Source of the DNA: Nematostella vectensis
Taxonomy: Eukaryota; Cnidaria; Anthozoa; Actiniaria; Edwardsiidae
Reading direction: 5' to 3'
Assembly: GCF_932526225.1 (NCBI RefSeq)
Contig: NC_064035.1
Location: 2,975,501 to 3,039,500, forward strand
DNA: 64,000 nt
Below the pieces are notes generated by a model. That model worked only from the letters and a program-made list of their open reading frames with translations, had not been told where the DNA came from and made no database searches. A program made the translations under genes and the position numbers. This document shows, piece after piece, positions 1 to 11,818 of the stretch (position 1 is its first letter; the number at the start of each line of letters is the position of its first letter).

Positions 1-1460
1 TCTCCAAGGATGCCTTTCAAACTGTTCTCGACGACAAATCCGGCTACGATCACCTCTTCCCAACCGAGGCCAGTCGCCGCTTCTTTGGCATCCAGTGGGG
101 CGGGTGATACTTTGTATACAATACAATCCGTTTGGTTTGAACTCACCATATGTGTACCACACCACGATACTTTTGGCATCTAATTACTTCAGATCACTCG
201 GGATCCCGTGTCTACTGTACATCGATGACAGACACAATGGCAAATTTAGAATCCGCCTTGATCGGGAGCGTACGCGAGCCTGGGTACTAACCAACAACGA
301 GAATTGGCGGTGGCTCAGTCGGCGATTTTCCAAGTGGCTTTCCACTTGCTACGGCTTGGATATTTCTTGGGACTATCGAAGTCCTTCTTGACGCCCAGAA
401 AGAGAGGAAATAGCCACTGGTTATTCCTTGAATGATGGGATGAACCACTGCCATGGCGTGATGAGAGGCAGGTGCAACTGGCGTCGGCACCTCTCTCTCT
501 GGTTGGGGTGGAGTCGTCTTATTACTTACCCCTCTCCTGGAGACGTCCGACTACTGGACAGCGGAGTGGAGGAAATGCCCCTCGACATTGCAACCTAGGA
601 AGCTAGAGCGGTCAATCATGTTTTGCGCGCATTTAGCAGTCATTTGAGAAACGCACGTGTTGGCATGTTGGTGGATAACCAAGCGGTCGTCTATGCTTGG
701 AGTAAGCAAGGGAGTCGTAGCCACGCCCTCAACGTGGCTCTTAAAGAACTGTTCTTCTCGACAATCGAATTAAATGTACAGCTCCGCTATGTTCCGACTC
801 TCATCAATCCAGCTGACACCCCATCGCGTAGATTGTCAGCAGGGGATCGCAAACTAGCGTCTAGAGTGTGGAAGCTGGTACAACAAGAGACATCGACCTA
901 CACTCCTGCTAGATTCTAACACCATGACGGAAAATGCGGGGAAACCATCCCGCACTTTACACCATACACGTTCCGGGTTCACTCGGAGTAAACTTGTTTG
1001 CGTAGGACATGACTTGGTCCTCGAAGAGATGAAGCGCCCTTACGTTTTTCCTCCGAGTACACGTTGATAGGCCCAGTGCTGAAGTTCCTGAAAGGCAACA
1101 CACAATCATGCACGGATATATTCATCGACAACTATCCAAGGGAATTTTTGGTGGCCCCTGATTCAACGGTTTTGCCGAAGGAAATGCAAAGTGGCAGAGA
1201 GTGATGCTTCAGCTTTACTTTACCCTTCAAAGACAGGCTGGACAGAGGGGCATGCGGTCGAGGGTGACGTCTGGGCTTTTCTCGTAGAATTGTACTGTAT
1301 CTGGCTAGCCAGATCAACATCGAAGGAATATCGAAGAACATGCCTCCCAGCGAACAAGCAAATGCCACCAATTCAACCCTGCTCGAGCCTTTGGAAGAGT
1401 ACAAGTTACCCATTCCTCTTGAGCGAGTATCACTGGAGTTCCACTCTCCCCTGTTTCTGA
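1..1460 (+). mobile_element. Decayed DIRS-like retrotransposon fragment (RT, RNase H)
   Basis: Reading frame 3 from the left edge gives a reverse-transcriptase stretch (LDDKSGYDHLFPTEASRRFF, then FGIQWGG) that hits a stop near base 112. It continues in another frame with PFGLNSPYVYH and the catalytic YIDDR motif at about 215-232. An RNase H-like segment follows at about 600-920 (DNQAVVYAWSKQG, ALNVALKELF, NPADTPSRRLS). Degraded sequence to about 1460 (PPSTLIGPVLKFL-like, then LYCIWLARSTSKEY) resembles the start of the recombinase part of such elements. The order RT, RNase H and this style of RT are typical of DIRS/tyrosine-recombinase retroelements. The copy is broken by frameshifts and stops and is cut by the window edge. 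The class call is by family resemblance; the fragment being retroelement-derived is much surer. Confidence 0.65.
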
Positions 1461-1487
1461 CAGTGTCTGACGTGTGACGTCTGACGT

Positions 1488-2020
1488 GTGCAGAAGGCGT
1501 TAGAAAGACTGAACCCAAGAAAGGCCTGCGGTCCGGATAGAATACCCAACTGGCTGCTTAAGGAATACTCTGATCTTGTGTCGTATCCCATCACCGATAT
1601 CCTGAATACCTCTTATGCAGAGCAGCGCCTTCCCTCCATTTGGAAGATGGCCGACGTAACTCCTCTACCCAAAAAGAAACAAGTAGTTGACCTCCAGAAA
1701 GAACTAAGGCCAATATCACTGACGCCTGTAGTTTCTAAAGTATCTGAGGGTATGGTGCTATCCCACAATCATCAAATACGATGGCGCTGATCAACATGTT
1801 ACATCACTGGTCGACAAGTACTGATGGTAATGGAGCCGCTGTGAGAACTCTATTATTGGACTATCGTAAAGCTTTTGATCTTATAGATCATAGTATACTT
1901 GATACAAAGTTACGTAGCCAGTGCAATCTTCCAGCTAGTATTGTTAATTGGATAATAGATTTCCTATCTAACAGATCTCAGCGTACTAAATTTGCATACT
2001 TCTTTCTCGGAACTTCTTAG
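1488..2020 (+). mobile_element. LINE (non-LTR) reverse transcriptase fragment
   Basis: Two adjacent frames encode pieces of a non-LTR retrotransposon RT. The first (1488-1790) carries ALERLNPRKACGPDRIPNW and LRPISLTPVVSKVSEG, the fingers region in LINE RTs. The second (1781-2020) carries LLLDYRKAFDLIDHSIL, the motif-A region with the first catalytic Asp, and WIIDFLSNRSQRTKF. A frameshift and a loss of sequence separate the two, and the FADD box, endonuclease and 3' end are missing, so the copy is dead. The family resembles CR1/Jockey-type elements, but the clade cannot be fixed from this fragment. It directly follows the DIRS-like piece, so this end of the window is a nest of old insertions. 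Confidence 0.75.
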
Positions 2021-2575
2021 AAGTGATATATTGTGCGGGCATGGTGGGGCAGTTGGTGTCGGCTTGGTGTTGGATTCTGCTGGTACTTTTCCAGTCTTGC
2101 TTGATCGATCATGGTAAGTTTAGTTCTTATGTGCTGCACTAAACCATTTTGACAAACAAAACAGGGTAGTTTTGTAGAGGGCCTCGAATATTACTCGATT
2201 GGGGTAGAAGGCTACTTAAGCGTAAATCGTCTGAGAATCTGAAAAAAAACTAGTATTCGCTTCCAAATTCTTAAAGAAACAAAGATCATCTGACCAAGAT
2301 TATTACATCATTAAAAAAATATATATCATTTTTTTATCAGCAAGAATTTCGATTCCTTTTTAGCCATGAAACAGTTTCCAGAGCCATCTCCTAACCTCGA
2401 AATCACAGCGATTGTCTCGTGCTATTATTTTCAACCCAGGAACAAATGATTAGATTCAAGCCGGCCTATTATCCTATTATAAAATCACATTATTATATTT
2501 GACTAGGGTATGTGCTGCAATTTGTATTATTTGTGAAAATCATCGCCCATATGATAGAGGCTATTTCTGTTTCAG
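2021..2575. other. AT-rich spacer, no feature seen
   Basis: Between the LINE fragment and the GPCR exon I see only AT-rich sequence. The last bases form a good acceptor (pyrimidine-rich CTATTTCTGTTTCAG ending at 2575) for the receptor exon, so part of this may be intron. No upstream exon could be recognised. Confidence 0.4.
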
Positions 2576-3200
2576 GTCTGATAGGAAATCTGGTGCGCTA
2601 ATAAAAAAAGAAGAGCTGGTACTATTCATACTCTTCGTCGTCATAGCAGCCTTCGGTCTCCTTGGTAACCTCCTCGTCTGTTTAAATATCACCAAGAACC
2701 GCCCCGTGCGCCGTCCAATAAACTGGCTGTTCCTTAACCTGGCTATATCGGACATTACCATCCTCGTTTTCCTAGCGGTGATGTATATCATCGTGCGTGT
2801 GGTGAGCCACCCTCGCGGTCCGACCTGTGACGCCTTGTGCAAGTTCCTGACGGCTGGTAATATCGCTTGGGTGGGCGTTGTCTCCTCCACGTGCTCCTTG
2901 GTGTGTATTGCGTTAGAAAGATTCCACATGGTCTTCAAACCGACGCGTCACAAATCTCTTTTTCGCGTTGTGAGCGCCAAGAGAGGCATTGCCTTGTCGT
3001 GGGTCTTTGGCGTTCTGATAAACATCCCGCTATTCGTGGTAGAGCGATTCGACGCCAAGATCTTGTTTTGCTCCGAAGCTTGGCCGAGCTCGATAGCGTC
3101 TAGGTATTACACTGTAACATGGCTCGCTGTAGTAATTATTATTCCTGGGATTCTTATGTTCTTCTTGTATTGGCGCATCATACGCTTCGTGGCTCAATAA
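2576..3200 (+). pseudogene. Rhodopsin-family GPCR, TM1-TM5 only (truncated exon or pseudogene)
   Basis: The frame from the acceptor at 2575 encodes a class A receptor: TM1 with GNLL (about 2630-2690), TM2 with LNLAISDI, TM3 from the conserved Cys region (CDALCKFL) to the ERF version of the DRY box in ALERFHMVF, TM4 with LSWVFGVLINIP, an ECL2 Cys (LFCSEAW) and TM5 with WLAVVIIIPGILMFFLYW. It stops at TAA (3198-3200) just after TM5. In the next frame the sequence continues with a basic RNKITKIVVA stretch, like an intracellular loop 3 to TM6 entry, but no TM6 or TM7 follows. It is therefore either a pseudogene with a frameshift or a receptor whose last exon I cannot find. The ligand is unknown; the sequence looks like a peptide- or amine-type receptor. 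Confidence 0.75.
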
Positions 3201-4305
3201 GGCGCAACAATCAGCATCAGACTAAATCACGCAACAAGATCACAAAGATCGTAGTGGCCATCAATAGAGAGCTTAAGCAAGTCAACACGAACGGCATCAA
3301 AAACGGCGCGCGCGCTCACGAATTGCTGAAAAACGGCGTTGACGTCCGTGACAGGAAATCTAGAACGGCATTTTCCCTATTTTTACGTTCTACGCGCGCG
3401 GTCCCGGAAGACACCTGGAAGGGGCGTTCGCACTCTAAAAATCGAAAAGTCACATCAGGTTTATGGAGGGAAAATTCGTTTGCCTCCCATACAAAAACAC
3501 AAATTGAGCTGCATGTTAAAGTACGGTAGCGGTGTGACGCATCACTGTGCACAGATGCTACGCCATGACGGTCTTCACTCATCGTAAATCGTAAAAGTTG
3601 CAGGTTGAACCCGAATGTGAATAACTGCCTCGGTCGCCGACGGTACACCCAATCAGAATTGTCTGGCGCGTTGCGGTCTTTCGCTTTTGAAGCAATGCCA
3701 GATGTTAGACTCTTCTAATTTTTGCGCACCCCTCCCCCAGGCAAAACCTGGCTGCTCGCCCGCAACATGCTCAACTCACTCAAGCACAACTCACGCTCAA
3801 CTCACGCTCACCTCACGCTCAACTCACGCTCAACTCACGCTCAACTCACACTCAACTCACGCTCGACTCACGCTCAACTAGCCCTCTACCAGATGTCCTG
3901 TCTTTCAATTTTATCACTGTCAATACAAATCATGCCACTCACTGGTAGCATCTTTTAATTTGACATGATTCTTTTGGTTGGCGTTGAAAAACATTAAAAC
4001 AACACAGGCTGTTTTTTTGTTATTTTTTACTGCTCTTAGATATAACATAGAATATAACATTTACAGAATCGAAAAAAGTTTTAAAAGACGTTTTAATAGT
4101 TGTCCATGTTCTATAACTGCTATAACGAGGTCCTTTGTGATGTGCGTGTCTGTGTTTACATGATTTGTTACTAAATATTGAACTAATTTGTTGGGCGAAG
4201 GCCAGCCCCGGCTACCTTCACTTCTATCGTAATTTCAGGTTTTAATGAATCCACCACGTGCTGCACGTGAGTACAGTCTAGCACCCCTAGCGTTAATGAG
4301 GGTGA
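3201..4305. other. Spacer downstream of GPCR; short tandem repeat only
   Basis: Apart from the 11-bp repeat at 3768-3882 and possible decayed GPCR continuation to about 3300, I find no gene. Open frames here lack domain character. Confidence 0.4.
3768..3882. repeat. 11-bp minisatellite (CTCAACTCACG type)
   Basis: About ten near-perfect copies of an 11-base unit, CTCAACTCACG with small variants, run head to tail. Frames through it give Thr/Leu/Ser/His-rich peptides that are not real genes. Confidence 0.9.
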
Positions 4306-4311
4306 TTTATT
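4306..4311 (-). terminator. Candidate poly(A) signal of the secreted-protein gene
   Basis: TTTATT on the + strand is AATAAA on the coding strand. It lies about 76 bases past the stop codon at 4387, a plausible 3' UTR length. Confidence 0.45.
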
Positions 4312-4386
4312 GTTTGCGAATAACGAACCAACCGCCAAGTAAAAACCCATAGCGATAGAGCATTGTGTTTACGCTAGTCACCCTTT

Positions 4387-6215
4387 TCACAAATAGCTCC
4401 CGAACCACATATTGGTGGAAGAGTCCTGCCCATTGGTACACCGGAACTTCGTGTTCGAAAACATGTAATAGCCAAAGTTGTCTTCTGAGAAGACAGCCCC
4501 AGCAATCGGCGTCCATTCGTTATTACACCCCGGAGTTGAACTCTCGGTACAAAGCTCAAAAATGCCATCAACTTGATATAGAGGCACCATGATGTGTTTG
4601 CGGGTAACCCCTCGAATATTCACGAACTCGATCAATCTACATGCAGAAGGGTCTAAGTAAGGGCCATAAACATGGACGGGGTCAGCGAACGAGAAGTTCC
4701 CGCGCAGATAATCCGTGTAGTCCACGCCGGCGTGAGGAAAGCTGCACGTGACTCGCCAGTGCGTGGATACGTTCTGGAGGGCTTCCATGCGGGGAAGGGA
4801 GAGTCGGTACTGGCTCCAGTTCGGGTTGTCCTGGTTCTTAGGGGCGTTGACGTAAAGGGCTGTATATAAGAACTGAGGGGTGGAATATGACTTGACTAGT
4901 GTCCATACTGAGCCCGGTTCAGACGTGAAGTCACACGTGACTCTGTAGGCGTCGCCGGCGTCGTCCAGGATGTAGAACTTGGGCAGGTGCGTGAGCCCTA
5001 CACGCGCGTAATCCACGCACGAGCGCGGGTCCTGCGAAGTATGTCAAAACGTGTGTGATTTCATTTTACTGTTTTATTACCTTGTTCCTTCAAATGAACA
5101 CAATAGGCAAACGGAAACCATATCCCACATATAATATGGAAAACATTTATACATTATCAACATTCAGTCTAGATAGCAAATTGCATTTTGGAAAAGGCTA
5201 CCTGTGTAGATGGACCTTAGGGAGCAAATTAGTATGCGGCAAGTTCTGAAGACTTCTGTTCTGAAGATCCAATCGATGCGACGTGATGCAGGCGCTTAGT
5301 TTGGTTAGTGTCCGGGTTGTATACATTGCGATGCTTTATGTTATGATGCTATATTTATTTCTCATATGAAATCAGTTCTCAATTTTTGACTAGATGTGAA
5401 ATGCTATATTCGCTGTATGCTCCGAGTTAGAAAATATACGAGCAAAACATCGGCAGATCACTCTAGTTCCAGAGAAAAACGTGTTATTTCCCCTTTCAAG
5501 CAGTATCATCATTATTGACAATTTGACAAAACAAGAGAGCAAAATCACAGAAAGCCAAGATTAAAATAAACATCAAATAATTAGCAACGAGTGTAAATAA
5601 AGCCACCACACTTACGCCTTGTTTAATAGTGTTTTTTTTTTCAATATTAAGCTTGAAAAGACGAAGAAAAAAGAAAAAAATCGCATGTTGGCTAAATAAA
5701 CTGTTGTTCATGTTTCTGTTTTTCTTTTCTTTAGGGTGAGCTTCCTGTTTAGTGAAATTCCATAAAAAAAAAATTATTGTGACAAATATGCCCCCAATCT
5801 CGATTTGTTTTATTAAGGGTATTCAAATTTCAATTCTAAAACTTAAAAAAAGCAAATTATGATTCATGGAAAGGCAATAACTTACGCTTTTTGCAAGTGG
5901 GACTGCCACAAACAATGATCCTGGCTTCGACTTGACCTTCGTACTGAGATCCTTCCTCGACAGAAACACGTCAAAGATCTCGCACAGGCCAAGGGCTTGG
6001 TCGTCGTCTTTTGCGCGATAGTTGTAGTAGAGGCAGAAGTCTTGTCTGCGGCACCGCGCACTGCACGCAATCAGCCCGGCGACGATCAAGGACAGGGAGG
6101 GTGGTAGATCCAGCGCCTTGTCCTCTTCCGTCACACCCGACATTGTGACGAACTCAGGCGCAACCGTGTGCACGAAAAGAACGAGAAAAACGACGAGATA
6201 CGCGAGGTCTGCCAT
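4387..6215 (-). CDS. Secreted protein with PAN/apple-like and fibrinogen-related-like regions
   Basis: Two coding exons join in phase 0: 6215..5886 (110 codons) and 5031..4387 (214 codons plus stop), 324 aa in total. The start ATG has a good context, and residues 1-19 (LAYLVVFLVLFVHTVA) form a signal peptide. Residues about 45-85 hold a Cys cluster (CSARCRRQDFC ... LCEIF) spaced like a PAN/apple module, usually involved in protein or carbohydrate binding. Exon 2 begins DPRSCVDYARVG and has YRVTCDFTSEPGSVWTLV, resembling the start of a fibrinogen C-terminal domain, but the rest does not match the classic FReD subdomain B. The splice sites are CAAAAAGC|gtaagt and cttcgcag|GAC. Function is unknown; an extracellular adhesion or recognition role is inferred. 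It may be a cnidarian-specific family. Confidence 0.7.
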
Positions 6216-9196
6216 GGTGTGTGATATGTCAGCTTGTCTAACAGGGAGCTAACGTACTGATGAGATATAGCATAGATTTCAATAGGCTGGAAAGACTATT
6301 GTTCATCAATAATTTATACAAATCAACACAATCTTTTTATTCACTCTATTAAGAATCGAAATGTATTAACTTTTTGTAAGAAAAATATCTAAAGATTTGG
6401 ATTTTTGTTTTCAAGGGAACTTGGCTCGAACTTGGTCATTCTCGGATTCCAGGATTTTTCTATCTTGCCGTTTTTCAGGTGAGAGAAAGCCCATGGAACT
6501 TGGGATATTGGTCGTATTAGATAAAAATATTCCAAACATATAGTTTATTAGTCTTATTAAAGACCTGGGAGGTATGGGTAGCTAATTATGTTGATGTTAT
6601 AGAAGTCTAAATATTTATGCCCGAAGGACTGCTATTAGCAATTAATAATTTATTCAGGCTTCAAAATCTAAAGCGTTTCTTTACGTTTGTTTAACCACTT
6701 GAGCTTGGGATATAGAGATAATGGATAAGAATTCCAAACACACAATTCATTGAGTCTTATATTAATGAACCGAGGGATTACGTATAATGATCTGATCATC
6801 ATGTGTGATAGATGTCTATAGTCTAGATTATCATCAATAATTTATACGAAACCTGAAACTATTTTTATTATAAAGCCTCCTTATGTAAGAACGTATTACA
6901 AGGGAACTTAGTATATGTAAATTCTTAGTTCTTTTTAAAAAGACCTAAAGAAAAGGTTAATATTTATTGGGAGAGGAGGGCTGCTTAGTCGAATTTTTCC
7001 CGGTTCAAAAATTTCGACCCTCTCTCCATTTAAAGCCCGAAAATGGCGACCCTCCCCCAAAAAGGCGACCAAAAGTTAAGGCCCTCCCCCAGAACAAAAA
7101 AGAAAATTAATCCATCGACTTCGTCCATGTAAACTGTCGTATTGGTTATTTTATTGTGTGTGTATGTGTTATTTTACTATGTGTGTGTATGTGGAGGCGG
7201 CTGGAGCCGGCCTTAAAACATCATCAAGTCAGGAGCAGTGTTGTATTTCAAGCCCATTTTCCAGGGTTGTAAATAGTAGTGTATATAGGGGTTCCGGGGC
7301 AACAGACTTCGCCATTGGTTCAAACCATTTATTGTAGTTATAACTAGAGTTTGATATTAAAAGAGTTTCAAAATCTGAAATAATCACATGTATATTATCA
7401 AATGGATTCAGTGTTACAACAACTTGAGATGTAAGTAAAAAATTTATATTGTTTAAAAGAGATTTACCCGCTTGCTCCTGTAATCTTGTTCGATGCAGTA
7501 GTAGTTTCAAATGTTCTGGGTTCACGTTTATGACGGCAAAAATTAATAATTTATCAAAAATCATCGTTTAGATTAATACAGGCATATAATACCCCGTGAA
7601 ATGTTTGCCATTCTCAGACATTCGAATTGCTCCTGCCCACCAGAATTGTTATTTGCATATCTTTTCATACAACCAATCTGAAAAGCCTTTAAAGAAGGCC
7701 GATCACGCCGCCATTTTTGCTCTCGCTCAATGCCGAGACTTCATTCGTAGATCGTTATTTTGAGGTTTCCTTGTTCTTTTTTCAATAAAAAACAATAACC
7801 AAGGAGTGGTCGATCAACATTCTTTAAGGCCTGGCTAAACTAGACGCAATTTTGCGGTATGTCGCCTACATGTCTCCTAGTTTAGCCACCAAGCGAGACA
7901 TTGTTAGTAGCGTGCGACAAATCTTGTAGCAGCGACAAAGAAAACGTTTCTCGTAGAATTGAGACACATTTCCGTCTTGCGCTTTACAATATTTGTCGGG
8001 CACTACATCTTTTTGGCGGTAGCTAAACTAGGAAACATTTAGGAGAGATTTCGCCTAGTTCTCGTTATATATAGATTATTGCAATCGTACATCATTGGTT
8101 CAACAACAGTACTTTTGGTAAAATATTATAATTTTTATTGATTCAACCAAAACCTTATAGCAACAAAAAAATTACAGCAGATGGGTTCTTTTCATCTTTT
8201 CCATCACCGTAAATATACAGCAACTTTTATTTTTAAGTCCAGAAGGATATGGATATATCGTTTTATGGACCAGCATTAAACCGTCTTTGATGTGAGTGAA
8301 GTTGTGATAGCTTGTGAGAGTCCACACCGAGCCATGGCTTCAAGTCATAACATGCCTAAACCTGCTAGACATTGCAGTGTGCACAAGTACCCTTATCATA
8401 ACAACACCTTCACAAAAACAACATATGACTTTTCGTGGAATCACAGCTAAAATTGAAATGATTACCTAGTCAAACATAGTTATACTAAACTGAAACAATA
8501 CACTAAAAAGTCAGCAGATATTAAGCTTATTTCAAATTAGAATTTGTTGAAGACAATAGTTAAATAGAAGTGGGAAACTAAGAGAAGACACTACAAAAAA
8601 ACTACTAAAAAACATAATTAAAACACAATATACCCTCATAGTACATTGAGCTTTCACTTATGAAAGTCTCTCCCAAAGTGCACATGTTGAACAATTTGCT
8701 TCTTGCTCAGTCTTAAAAATTTAATCTTTCTGTGATTTGTTTATAATATTCTTTGTTGCAAAATCATGACAATTTAGCAGAAAGTGAGCAGTACAATTGT
8801 GATGATTTACTTTTTTGGAAAGAATCAAATAGTTAAACCAAATGAATAATCATAATGGACATCAGATTGACCACCTTGGAACAGCTAGTGTCCCACACTT
8901 TGCATACACATACATGGCTTTGCTAAGAGGAGTACAACATCATTTGGTAGCATTAGGTATCATAATGGAAAATGGATAGTATTCTATGATGCACACACCC
9001 TGCTCCCCCCTAGGTATCACCAGCTATGCTTTGCTATACAAGTTACATTACCACAGGCCAATCCAAATAATGCAATGGTTCTCATACATTTTACCTCTTT
9101 TGCCAGAATATACAATCATAGGTTAATCTGGTTATGCTCAATCTAATCAAACATCACATCATATAATAAAGCCCGGTAGAAAAATTCCACCTGATT
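6216..9196. other. Intergenic AT-rich stretch; ORMDL 3' UTR probably at its right end
   Basis: I see no convincing coding exon. A minus-strand frame at 7229-7564 has no domain character. There are short GT runs near 7155-7195 and an inverted-repeat cluster at 7832-8036. The 3' UTR of ORMDL must begin at 9196 and run left. An AATAAA on the minus strand near 8134-8139 is one possible end. Confidence 0.4.
7832..8036. repeat. Inverted-repeat cluster, possible small DNA-transposon remnant
   Basis: TGGCTAAACTAG at 7832-7843 is matched in inverted orientation by CTAGTTTAGCCA at 7877-7888. A third related copy, AGCTAAACTAGG, is at 8021-8032. No clear target-site duplication was found. Confidence 0.4.
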
Positions 9197-11133
9197 TTAA
9201 TACTTGTTGAGACCAAATAATCTGACTTTGTACATCTGAGGAAACTTTGGCACCAGAGAAAGCAGAAGAAGGGAGACCGCATTGATGATGAAGTGAATCC
9301 CATCATACTTTGTGTAGAAACTTGTGATCATAAACCTATAAGGCAACAGGATCAAAGAGGACAGTTTAATGGAACTCTGGTTTTGTGACCATTCTCTATG
9401 GAATAATTTCTAGGGCTATTTCTTGACTAGGGCCAAAATCAAAGGAAAGAGTCTTGGCCCATTTGTTAAGAAAGGCAGCTTGCTGTTAACAATAAAAACA
9501 GGGCCTGGTATTAACTTAGGCTCTCGTACACATTTCTGAGTGTTTTACGACATTTATATTTGTTTTTGATAATGACGACTGCAAGAATTCAGATTCAAAG
9601 TTTGTTCAGTGCAGGCTGATTACAGCGCAGCCTGACCAATCAAAAACATTTGCCATACAGACATAGTGCTTTTAATAGTGTACAGTAGATAACAATAACA
9701 CCCTTTTTAATTATAATAATAACAACAGCAACAGCAATAGCAACATTAATAACATCAATAACAATAACAATGACAATGACAATGATAATGATAATAATAA
9801 CCTACTATTGAAGTAAGTATCAAAATAAATGAAAAACTCACAAGAATATTGGGATAAGAGTAAAGAATTTCCTTGTCTGTGTAAATTGTACTCCTTGATT
9901 AATCTGTTCCCAGTGTGTGAGTCGTCTTGCCTTGCCTTGATCCGACGTTTCAAAAGGAGTGCCTTTCACATAGTGTAGCAGCAGGAACATACACTGGAGG
10001 AGTGTAGAAAATGTGATATCATTAGACCCACTGAAAGGATGAGCAAATGTTACATTTGGGTTGAATATTTAAACCCATCAAAGACAGTGAAACCTAATGT
10101 GAACCCTTACCAAAATATGGGCTGTAAAACTCAATAAAGGAGGGAGAAGGTATACGTGTTTGGCCTGTTATTGTAAATTCAGCTAAAAAAGATAAGGAAA
10201 TCCATGGCATTTTTTAAATAAAATTTTGTTTAATAAGTTCAATTTAGTTTTCTTGTCTAGGTAGTTCCATTAATTTAGTGTTTTGTGATGCAAACAATTT
10301 TGAGAATCTTCTCTTAAACCTCAGCTACATTGACAGCAGGTATTATTTGTGAAGTAGCCCAACAGCTGTATATTGCTGACCTACCAGCTGTGGTGAAACA
10401 ATTCAACCTGCCCTAAGCCTGTGTGATCAGTTTGTCAGAGTGCTTTGAGTAATATGCTAATCAAGATAACAAAAGGAAATCTGTACAATAAAATAAGCAA
10501 TCATCAAGGAATATATAATCGTAAGAATGAGGCTAGAGCCAAATCAATAAAAATATATTTCCCTATTATACTTAATTTTCTTGGATACACTTAAAAATAC
10601 ATACATGATGGATATAAACTTTATTACTTGTTACAAACACAGGGAATAAACATGATGCAGTTAAGATCTTCAACACCGATCATAACCATCTGTAGTCTGC
10701 ACGTACTGTGATTACATAGCACGTCGTTAATCCTACAGGACTTGCAATTTTGAGTCTCTACATTAACATAAAGAGAACAGACATTTTGCTTGAATGGTTT
10801 GCAAAATTCAGGGGGCTGAAACGGGGAGACAAGATCACTCAAACGTTCTTAACCTTCTATGATAATGTTTCCTCTTCATAAGGAACATCCAAATCAAACA
10901 TCGCAATAGATTTGTTGAACTGTTGAATGAAGATGGCGAAGTTCCAGCCGTTTACTTACCAAATTATGCATCGTATTTGTCAGAGTCCAGGCGGTGGAAG
11001 TAGCGAAAAACGGCACACTAAGAATAACTAGATGGCCAAGTATAATCATGATGATGTACGTTAGCCATGTCCCTTTGCTATCCAGCCAGGATTCGTTAGG
11101 GTTGTCGATACTGTGAGCTGTGCCGACCTGCAT
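9197..11133 (-). CDS. ORMDL: ORMDL protein (sphingolipid biosynthesis regulator)
   Basis: Three exons, 11133..10960, 9993..9842 and 9335..9197, join in phases 0 and 2 to give 154 aa, the usual ORMDL length (about 153). ORM/ORMDL proteins are ER membrane proteins that bind serine palmitoyltransferase and restrain sphingolipid synthesis. Family hallmarks are visible: the N-terminus MQVGTAHS with [11 protein letters not shown], a membrane segment ([17 protein letters not shown]), WTLTNTMHN, then [39 protein letters not shown] and the C-terminus VRLFGLNKY. The start at 11133 is the first ATG in frame and matches the family start. Introns have normal GT..AG ends. It is probably a single invertebrate-type gene that predates the ORMDL1/2/3 split. 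Confidence 0.95.
9711..9800. repeat. AAC/AAT/ATG-rich microsatellite in ORMDL intron 2
   Basis: Imperfect trinucleotide and hexanucleotide runs (AACAGC, AATAAC, AATGAC) lie just left of exon 2 (ends at 9842). The run gives a spurious poly-Leu frame on the minus strand. Confidence 0.8.
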
Positions 11134-11818
11134 ATTTACAAGTTTTCTTTCCTCTTCTTCCAACTGCGCAAGTAAAAACCCCTAGGCAGACTCGCACATG
11201 GCAATAGTGGGGAACGCCGCTGTATTTGACTGCGTTTGCAGGCACATTTCGTTCCCAGCTGGGACGGGTTGTTTTTTTTAGTTGTATATTCTCGGTATAT
11301 TTAAACCTATTAATATGGCAGTAAAACTGAACTACAAGTTTGGTACGCATAAAAAATGATTAAATACAATACAATAATTTCTATTTGGTATAACACAATG
11401 TTAATTAGCTCAAGACAGGCGCAAATTTGTTGGTGGAAGGCCGCCAAATTTATTGGTAGATGTGCACTTTCAGTACCCCGTACACTGATTTGGTTTACTC
11501 GGTTTAGTAAGAGTGAAATATTTACGCTTTCGAGTTGCGATGTTTCGATATCCCGATTGAGTCGGTACACGGCATTTCACACTAAAAATACTTCCCCTGT
11601 TCGCTCTAGGGGAAAAACTGAAAGAAAATAAATGTGATTTGGTACAAAATCTTTGTCTATGGTGACCGTGTAGACCTATAACTCTGTTATCTCAAAATTT
11701 TAAGGAGAGGAAAAAGCCGTTAACCTGCACTTAAGGACAAAGACAAATTGCTCAGAATTGTGTAAATAATATCAATGTCATTTACTTATACTGTTAAAAG
11801 TTCTTCTTCGCTGACGAA
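11134..11818. other. ORMDL upstream region, no gene seen
   Basis: This holds the ORMDL 5' flank and promoter and then AT-rich sequence. Overlapping open frames on both strands at about 11300-11630 have no recognisable domain. Confidence 0.4.

Noticed and set aside
7229-7564. 111-codon minus-strand frame
   Set aside because: AT-rich, no domain, no splice support, no neighbouring exons.
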